NCBI RefSeq assembly: GCF_003946305.1
Contig: NZ_RHNS01000011.1
Coordinates: 1 to 64,000 of the forward strand
Source: Lacticaseibacillus porcinae
GTDB lineage: Bacteria > Bacillota > Bacilli > Lactobacillales > Lactobacillaceae
Length of the DNA: 64,000 bases
Direction: 5' to 3'
The notes beneath the pieces were generated by a model that worked only from the letters and a program-made list of their open reading frames with translations, made no database searches and had not been told where the DNA came from. Both the position numbers and the translations under genes were made by a program. Of the stretch, positions 58,399 through 64,000 are shown piece by piece (positions within the stretch are counted from its first letter, which is position 1; the number at the start of each line of letters is the position of its first letter).

Positions 58399-59864
58399 AA
58401 CTCCTTTATCAACAAATGTTGGCGTTTTTCGGCGTGATCGCCGTGACGCTGACCATTGTGTCGGTATTGTTTATCCGTAGCACCACCAATACCGTATGGC
58501 AAAATAGCTTTGATCAATTGGAACAATATACTGACGTGTTGAAAGATCGCGCCGTCGATCAAAATACTTATTTGATCAACAGCCAATTCATTCAAAACTC
58601 AGAAGCGATCCTCGCCAAACAAAATGTCCACTTCATGATCTACGACGCCACCAACAACGCCCGCTACCCGAACTTACCAGGTGGCGGTGGTGCTGCCCAA
58701 GCGATCGCCTCTAAATACTGGAAGCAATTGAAAAAAGGCAACACCGTGGCGTTACCTGAATTGGCAACAAACCCGCAAAACGGGAAACAACAGCGCATGA
58801 CAATTTACTACAAACCGGTATTTTTGAGTCAGAAGTTGTTGTTTGTGATCGCGGCGTTTGCCCCAGTGGAAAACATTCAGTCGTCGATTCAACAAACTGA
58901 AAAGAACTTAGTGGTCGCCTTTTTGCTGTCGCTGTTAGTCGCAATCATCGTCAGTTACTTCTTGGCACGCTTTCAAGTCAACCGCATCAACCGTTTGCGT
59001 CAAGCGACCCACCAAGTTGCTGAAGGTGATTATGATGTGGAAGTGACCTTTGATAAGAAAGGCCACGATGAAGTCGCGGCTTTAGCTGATGACTTTCAAG
59101 ACATGGTCGGCTCGTTGCGCGATTCGCAAGCAGAAATCCACCGCCAAGAAGAACGCCGTCGGCAATTCATGGCCGACGCTGCCCATGAAATGCGGACGCC
59201 TTTGACGACGATCAACGGATTGCTTGAAGGCTTAGCCTATGATGCGATCCCAGAAGAATCCAAAGGCGACTCGATCGCCCTCATGCAAAAAGAAACCAAG
59301 CGTTTGATCCGCTTAGTCAATGAGAATTTGGACTACGAAAAGATCCGCACCAATCAAATCATGCTCCAAAAACAAACCTTCAATGCCACTGAAGCGATGC
59401 ATGACATTGTCACCCAGCTTCAGAAAAAAGCTGATGACGCTGGCGACAAGCTGGTGATCCAAGCAGATGACGACGTGGAAGTATTCGCCGATCACGATCG
59501 CTTCGTCCAAGTGATGTTTAACATCACCCAAAATGCGATCCAGTTCACCCAAAACGGCACCATCACCTTATCTGCCAAAACTGGTTATCATCAAACCGAG
59601 TTATCAGTCAGTGACACTGGAATCGGGATGAGCGCCGATCAAGTCAAAAACATTTGGGAACGCTACTACAAAGCTGACCCATCGCGTAAAAACACCAAAT
59701 ATGGGGAATCTGGTTTAGGCCTAGCGATCGTTCATCAACTGGTCACCGTCCATGGCGGCACCATCAAAGTCACCTCAGAACTTGGTAAAGGTACCACCTT
59801 TGCGTTGACCTTCCCAGACGAAGAAACGGCACCAAAGCAAGCGCCGATCACCCATACCAAATAA
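58395..59864 (+). CDS. sensor histidine kinase
   Basis: 489 aa. Two membrane helices (about 6-28 and 175-195) around an extracellular sensor domain, HAMP (about 200-250), H-box FMADAAHEMRTPLTT (His near 262), N-box FNITQNAIQFT, G-boxes DTGIGMS and GLGLAIV. Signal unknown. Works with the upstream regulator. A terminator follows before yaaA. Confidence 0.92.
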   Translation: MKLLYQQMLAFFGVIAVTLTIVSVLFIRSTTNTVWQNSFDQLEQYTDVLKDRAVDQNTYLINSQFIQNSEAILAKQNVHFMIYDATNNARYPNLPGGGGAAQAIASKYWKQLKKGNTVALPELATNPQNGKQQRMTIYYKPVFLSQKLLFVIAAFAPVENIQSSIQQTEKNLVVAFLLSLLVAIIVSYFLARFQVNRINRLRQATHQVAEGDYDVEVTFDKKGHDEVAALADDFQDMVGSLRDSQAEIHRQEERRRQFMADAAHEMRTPLTTINGLLEGLAYDAIPEESKGDSIALMQKETKRLIRLVNENLDYEKIRTNQIMLQKQTFNATEAMHDIVTQLQKKADDAGDKLVIQADDDVEVFADHDRFVQVMFNITQNAIQFTQNGTITLSAKTGYHQTELSVSDTGIGMSADQVKNIWERYYKADPSRKNTKYGESGLGLAIVHQLVTVHGGTIKVTSELGKGTTFALTFPDEETAPKQAPITHTK

Positions 59865-59869
59865 TTGAT

Positions 59870-59902
59870 GTCCTGTCGTCTCGATACGACAGGATTTTTT
59901 AC
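59870..59902 (+). terminator. terminator between the sensor kinase gene and yaaA
   Basis: CCTGTCGT-CTCGAT-ACGACAGG followed by ATTTTTT, placed just before the yaaA ribosome site. Confidence 0.8.
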
Positions 59903-59912
59903 GGAGGTATTT

Positions 59913-60659
59913 ATGCAATTCATTATCGCCCCAGCTAAGAAAATGCAAGTTGATGTCGATACGTTCGCACCAGAGTCGCTGCCGGCGAACTTGACGCAAA
60001 CGACTGAAATTCTCGGCGCACTGCGCGCGTTGACCCCTGCACAACGCCAAAAACTTTGGCAATGCAGCGATAAACTCGCCGCAGCCAGTGAACAACAACT
60101 TGCGCAGCTCAACTTAAACGGTCCGCTGACCCCTGCGATCATTGCCTTTGTCGGCATTCAATACCAATCGATGGCACCTGATTTGTTCACCGAATCCGCC
60201 TTGCAATATATTCAAGCACATTTGCGAATCTTGTCAGGATTTTACGGGGCATTGCGCCCTTTTGACGGGATCGTCCCATATCGCTTAGAACTTGGCAGTC
60301 GCTTGCGCGTGGGGAGCTCCAAGAACCTCTATGACTATTGGAGTGCGCGGTTGTATGAACAACTCGATTTCAGCAATGGCCCAGTGATCAACTTAGCAAG
60401 CGTTGAATATGCCAAAGCGATCCGCCCTTACCTCAAAGCTGATGACAAGATGATCGACGTGGTGTTTGGTCGCGTGATCGACGGTAGGTTCAAAACCCGT
60501 GCCACCCAAGCAAAAATTGCTCGCGGTGCAATGGTGCGGTATGCTGCAATGAACGATCTCACAACCCCTGAACAACTTAAACAATTTGATCATCCCCATT
60601 ACACCTATGCCCCTGCTCGCTCAACAAAGAAGCAAATGGTATTTGAATATCACGACTAA
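59913..60659 (+). CDS. yaaA: YaaA family peroxide-stress protein
   Basis: 248 aa from ATG 59913 (CGGAGG at 5 nt). DUF328/UPF0246 core: IIAPAKKMQ, FVGIQYQSMAP, RILSGFYGALRPFDGI, YRLELGSRL, VVFGRVIDGRFKTRATQAK. In E. coli YaaA lowers free iron and protects DNA under peroxide stress. Ends at the terminator at 60664. Confidence 0.9.
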   Translation: MQFIIAPAKKMQVDVDTFAPESLPANLTQTTEILGALRALTPAQRQKLWQCSDKLAAASEQQLAQLNLNGPLTPAIIAFVGIQYQSMAPDLFTESALQYIQAHLRILSGFYGALRPFDGIVPYRLELGSRLRVGSSKNLYDYWSARLYEQLDFSNGPVINLASVEYAKAIRPYLKADDKMIDVVFGRVIDGRFKTRATQAKIARGAMVRYAAMNDLTTPEQLKQFDHPHYTYAPARSTKKQMVFEYHD

Positions 60660-60663
60660 CCAC

Positions 60664-60706
60664 GAATCGGCATCTCGACACTATCGAGACGCCGATTTTT
60701 TTGCGC
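60664..60706 (+). terminator. yaaA terminator
   Basis: AATCGGC-TCTCGA-CACTA-TCGAGA-GCCGATT with T-run TTTTTTT. Confidence 0.85.
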
Positions 60707-60710
60707 GCAC

Positions 60711-60750
60711 GAAAACCACGGCCCAGCAATTTCAAAACTGGCCCGTGGTT
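60711..60750 (-). terminator. terminator of the second candidate ncRNA
   Basis: Stem of 12 out of 13 pairs (60714-60726 with 60738-60750) and TTTTC on the minus strand. Confidence 0.6.
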
Positions 60751-61088
60751 CCAAACTTGTCTACTTTGATCCTTCAGCGCGCATTAAACACGCATTAGGG
60801 TGGTGCGGTATTGTATCGGGGATTTCGTTCCCCGCCGGATCAGTCAGGAAAAGTTCTCCTGCTGCGCGAACTTGGATGGCTACCAAATATTATCCAAGCC
60901 TGTGGGCGGACTCCCACATGTTGCTCACTTACCCTGTGTTACCGTAGCGCGATTCGCGGTTTCGTCATGCGCACTCTGGGTAGTAGGACTTTGACTACTG
61001 TCACCAGCAGCCAAGGCGAGCATACCAATGAAGGTCAAAGACTGCAAGCCAAGCTCGAGTCTCAACTACTTTGATCTTCGCGGAATTC
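60711..61088 (-). ncRNA. candidate structured ncRNA of about 380 nt
   Basis: No convincing gene between 60707 and 61230. Minus-strand promoter at 61095-61123 and terminator at 60711-60750 define a transcript of about 380 nt with many hairpins: GTGGGAGTCCGCCCAC, TTGGAT...ATCCAA, GGGGAACGAAATCCCC, AGGAGAACTTTTCCT. GATCAAAGTAG occurs near both ends. It lacks RNase P and SRP hallmarks and is longer than 6S RNA. Family unknown. Confidence 0.42.
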
Positions 61089-61094
61089 ACCGTG

Positions 61095-61123
61095 ATCGTA
61101 TCACGGGTTTAAATTAATTGCAA
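61095..61123 (-). promoter_or_regulatory. promoter of the second candidate ncRNA
   Basis: Minus strand TTGCAA (61118-61123), 17-nt spacer, TACGAT (61095-61100). Confidence 0.5.
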
Positions 61124-61231
61124 CCAATTGGTCGAAAAAATTTTCAAAGAAGGCTTAGTCTTTGATTTAATCAGGTTTTTCTTCATTTTCATAAAGTAGA
61201 CCAATTTTTATAAAATCATTTTTGAAGCGAC

Positions 61232-61258
61232 TAAAAAAGCCGGCACCTAGCCGGCTTT
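61232..61258 (-). terminator. terminator of the amino-acid ABC transporter operon
   Basis: AAAGCCGGC-TAGGT-GCCGGCTTTTTT on the minus strand. Confidence 0.85.
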
Positions 61259-61261
61259 CCA

Positions 61262-61927
61262 TTACCGCACGCCTGAAGACAAACGCCGCGAAATTAATCT
61301 GGAGATCAACGACAATGCGTAGTTGACGACAAAGTATAATACCGCCAACGCCACAAACATCGGGATCATGTAGTTAGAGTTTTGCCCGTAAATGATTTGG
61401 GAGTGATAAGTCAACTCTGGCAACAAAATGATCGTCGCCAAGCTGGTATCTTTGACTAACGAAATGAACTGCGACACGATCGGTGGGATCATCGCCTTAA
61501 ATGCTTGTGGCAAAATGATATGCACCATCGCTTGCGTGTAGGTCAATCCATTAGACCGTGAAGCTTCCATTTGCCCGACTGGCACCGCATTGATCCCAGA
61601 ACGGACAATTTCTGCTAACATCGCCGATTCAAACACTGTCATCGCCACGATCGACGCTGGGATCACTGGCAAACGCAACCCGATATTCGGAAGAGCGAAG
61701 TAAGTGAAGAATAAAATCAACAGCAACGGTAAGTTCCGGATCAAATCAATAATAAACCCCACGATCGGCGAGAAGATCTTGATATTCACATACCGCGCCA
61801 CACCAAGTAGCGTTCCGATCAAGAAACTAAAGGCGATGGAAACTAAGCTGACTTCCAACGTCACCCCGAGGCCTTGCAGCAAATACGCGAGATTGACTTG
61901 TGAATACGCATCAATAAAGTTTTGCAT
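61262..61927 (-). CDS. amino-acid ABC transporter permease (second)
   Basis: 221 aa, His/Glu/Gln/Arg-type permease (HisM/GlnP family) with about five helices; the EAA-like loop reads EASRSNGLTYTQAMVHIILP. It forms a heterodimeric channel with the permease encoded upstream. 13-bp gap to it; last gene of the operon. Confidence 0.9.
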   Translation of the reverse strand: MQNFIDAYSQVNLAYLLQGLGVTLEVSLVSIAFSFLIGTLLGVARYVNIKIFSPIVGFIIDLIRNLPLLLILFFTYFALPNIGLRLPVIPASIVAMTVFESAMLAEIVRSGINAVPVGQMEASRSNGLTYTQAMVHIILPQAFKAMIPPIVSQFISLVKDTSLATIILLPELTYHSQIIYGQNSNYMIPMFVALAVLYFVVNYALSLISRLISRRLSSGVR

Positions 61928-61940
61928 GATTTAGCCTCCT

Positions 61941-62585
61941 TTAGGCAACTGCCCATTTTTTCTCTAAGTAGCGCATGAAATAAGACAACGGCATCGTTAA
62001 AATCAAGTACAACACCCCAACGGCTAAGTAAGTATCAAAGGTGTTAAACGTCGCATTGGCAATGATCTTGCCTTGATACATCAAATCAAACCCGGCAACA
62101 AAGGCTAAAATCGACGAGTTTTTCACCAAGTTAATGAATTGGTTGCCAAGCGGTGGGATCACGATCTTAAAGGCTTGCGGGAAAATGATTTGAATCATCG
62201 CTTGGGTGTAAGTCATCCCCACAGACCGCGCGCCTTCCATTTGACCGACGGCGACTGATTGGATCCCAGCGCGGACCGTTTCAGCGATAAAGGCACTGGT
62301 GTAAATCGTCAAGCCGATGGTCCCTGCAGTGAAACCGTCAATTTGGGCGATATATTGCGGCACGATCACGTAAAAGGCCATGGTGATGACCAACAATGGA
62401 ATATTACGCACAACTTCGACATAGACGTTGCCGATCACCGACAACCAGCGATGGGTGGAAATTTCCATTAACGCAAAGGCTGTCCCAATGATCAAACTGC
62501 CAACTAAGGCGATCAACGAACTCATCAACGTGTAGCCGAGTCCTGACATCAATTCAGGAAAATTGTTCACTAAAATATTGAGCAT
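61941..62585 (-). CDS. amino-acid ABC transporter permease (first)
   Basis: 214 aa, same family; EGARSVGMTYTQAMIQIIFP is the loop that docks to the ATPase. ATG 62585 overlaps the stop of the binding-protein gene by one base. Confidence 0.9.
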   Translation of the reverse strand: MLNILVNNFPELMSGLGYTLMSSLIALVGSLIIGTAFALMEISTHRWLSVIGNVYVEVVRNIPLLVITMAFYVIVPQYIAQIDGFTAGTIGLTIYTSAFIAETVRAGIQSVAVGQMEGARSVGMTYTQAMIQIIFPQAFKIVIPPLGNQFINLVKNSSILAFVAGFDLMYQGKIIANATFNTFDTYLAVGVLYLILTMPLSYFMRYLEKKWAVA

Positions 62586-63403
62586 TATTCCACCTCCTTG
62601 ATATCAAAGCCTGGAATATCGCCGAACCATTTGTTGATCAGCTTTTCATAAGTGCCATTTTTCCGTAAGGTGTTAATGGCTTTGTTCATCGCGTTGGTCA
62701 TGTTGGTTTGGCCTTTGTTCAATGCAATGCCATAAGGTTCTTTGGTGAAGGCCCCACCAACGACGACATAGTTAGGATCTTGTTTGGACATCCCATAAAG
62801 GATCCCGTTATCTGTGGTCACCGCCACCCCTTGGCCAGACTTCAGGGCAGTGAACGCTTGCGCATAGTCAGATAATTGTAAAACTGTGGCTTGCGGCGCG
62901 GCTTTTTGAATGTTGTCGACAGACGTTGAGCCTTGCACCCCGATCACTTTGTCGCCTTTTTTCAGATCTTTGACCGAGTGGATCGGCGAGCCTTTCTTCA
63001 CTAACAACGATTGCCCTGCAGCAAAATAGGATTGCGTAAAGTTCAAGACTTTCTCACGATCTGGCGTAATGGTCATGGTGGCGATGATGGCATCAATGTT
63101 CCCACCTTTGATCATCGGCACCCGCGTATCAGAGGTGACTTGCACCAGTTCCGCTTTACCTTTGGGACCAAGGATCTGTTTGGTGATGGCTTTGGCCATG
63201 TCGATATCAAAGCCTTCGATGTTCCCAGATTTGGTGTTCATCAACCCAAACAGGCGAGTATCAGCTTTAACGCCCCAAACAATGGTGTTAGTTTGCTTGG
63301 CGTGTTGCAACACGTCTTGTGACGCGATCGACTTGCCGCACCCAGCTATCAACAACACACTTAACAATCCAATTAAGGCGATCAGATGATGTAACTTTTT
63401 CAT
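62585..63403 (-). CDS. amino-acid ABC transporter substrate-binding lipoprotein
   Basis: 272 aa. Lipoprotein signal (LLSVLLIAGCGKS, lipid on Cys 22). Family 3 binding-protein features: GNIEGFDIDMAKAI, DAIIATMTITPDREK, FTQSYFAAGQSLLVKKGS, DLKKGDKVIGVQGSTS. Glutamine/glutamate-like substrate is most likely, by family. 11-bp gap to the ATPase gene. Confidence 0.9.
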   Translation of the reverse strand: MKKLHHLIALIGLLSVLLIAGCGKSIASQDVLQHAKQTNTIVWGVKADTRLFGLMNTKSGNIEGFDIDMAKAITKQILGPKGKAELVQVTSDTRVPMIKGGNIDAIIATMTITPDREKVLNFTQSYFAAGQSLLVKKGSPIHSVKDLKKGDKVIGVQGSTSVDNIQKAAPQATVLQLSDYAQAFTALKSGQGVAVTTDNGILYGMSKQDPNYVVVGGAFTKEPYGIALNKGQTNMTNAMNKAINTLRKNGTYEKLINKWFGDIPGFDIKEVE

Positions 63404-63414
63404 ACTGCGCCTCC

Positions 63415-64000
63415 TTAGTGGTTGATGATCTTTGACAAGAACTCCTGGGCGCGCGGTTCTTTAGGATGATCGAAAAAGCCGCCAACATCTGAGGCATCTT
63501 CCAAGATCTGACCGTCTGCCATAAACACGATCCGATTACCGACATGCCGGGCAAAGCCCATTTCATGGGTGACCACGACCATTGTCATCCCACCTTCGGC
63601 AATGGTTTTCATGACGTCAAGGACATCGCCGATGGTTTCTGGATCAAGCGCTGACGTTGGTTCATCAAATAACAAGGCTTTAGGCTTCATCGCCAATGAT
63701 CGCGCAATGGCGATCCGTTGTTTTTGCCCACCGGATAACGCCGAAGGATAAGAATCTGCTTTATCCCGCAACCCGACTTGATCAAGCAAAGCCAGCGCTT
63801 CTTCATGCACTTCGTCTTTGTTGCGCTTCAGCACTAGGGTCGGGCCAAGGCAAATATTTTGCATGACCGTTTTGTTGGCATATAAATTAAAATGCTGGAA
63901 CACCATGCCGACATTTTTGCGGATCTTATTCATATCGGTTTTTTTATCTGCTAAATCAAAATCATTAACGATCAATTGGCCGGACTGGACCCGCTCCAAA
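63415..64000 (-). CDS. amino-acid ABC transporter ATP-binding protein (5' end outside window)
   Basis: 194 visible residues of a GlnQ-type ATPase; the start and Walker A lie beyond the window. Visible: Q-loop VGMVFQHFNLYANKTV, signature LSGGQKQRIAIARSL, Walker B ALLFDEPTSALDPE, H-loop VVVTHEMGFA. First gene of the transporter operon in view. Confidence 0.93.
   Translation of the reverse strand, partial: LERVQSGQLIVNDFDLADKKTDMNKIRKNVGMVFQHFNLYANKTVMQNICLGPTLVLKRNKDEVHEEALALLDQVGLRDKADSYPSALSGGQKQRIAIARSLAMKPKALLFDEPTSALDPETIGDVLDVMKTIAEGGMTMVVVTHEMGFARHVGNRIVFMADGQILEDASDVGGFFDHPKEPRAQEFLSKIINH

Noticed and set aside
60800-61074. Two overlapping plus-strand frames downstream of yaaA
   Set aside because: No ribosome site, odd cysteine/arginine-rich composition, and they run antisense to the candidate ncRNA.

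Overview
The window comes from a low-to-mid GC member of the Lactobacillaceae. The evidence is strong AGGAGG ribosome sites, a tmRNA with the tag AKNNNSYALAA, a lipoteichoic acid synthase, a YaaA-type protein and a GRP-family sugar transporter. I cannot name the species.

Layout. 1-3420: host DNA with a candidate ~400-nt non-coding RNA (minus), a metal-dependent hydrolase, two small proteins and a Gfo/Idh/MocA oxidoreductase. 3457-43320: a complete-looking siphovirus-type prophage (39,821 bp between matching att bases) inserted in the 3' end of pgi. 43248-64000: host DNA again, with pgi, a GRP transporter, a stretch carrying two ~190-bp palindromic elements, vanZ-like, ltaS, a permease plus a degenerate ABC-ATPase-like partner, the threonine branch (thrB-thrC minus, hom-ask plus), ssrA, a PheB-type ACT protein, an OmpR-type two-component system, yaaA, a second candidate ncRNA and a glutamine-type amino-acid ABC transporter cut by the window end.

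Prophage. Most genes are on the minus strand and read right to left: cro, early/replication genes, an ArpU-like late regulator, a structured late leader with three aberrant tRNA-like elements, terminase, portal, head, tail, fibres, holin, endolysin. The plus-strand lysogeny module runs cI - immA - surface protein - HipA-like kinase - DUF3037 protein - integrase. A 172-aa plus-strand cargo gene with its own promoter sits between the endolysin and attL. The phage carries its own copy of the last pgi codons, so Pgi stays intact in the lysogen; the displaced native 3' end and terminator lie at the far junction.

Most notable observations: (1) the late leader carries a tRNA-Ile whose D-loop is split by a 53-nt hairpin, a tRNA-like lacking its anticodon arm, and an odd tRNA-Ser-like; (2) major capsid and major tail genes both appear to use -1 frameshifting to add homologous 21-residue tails; (3) a HipA-like kinase/DUF3037 pair lies in the lysogenic-conversion position; (4) pgi is the attachment gene; (5) two unassigned ~380-400-nt RNAs with sigma-A-like promoters and terminators.
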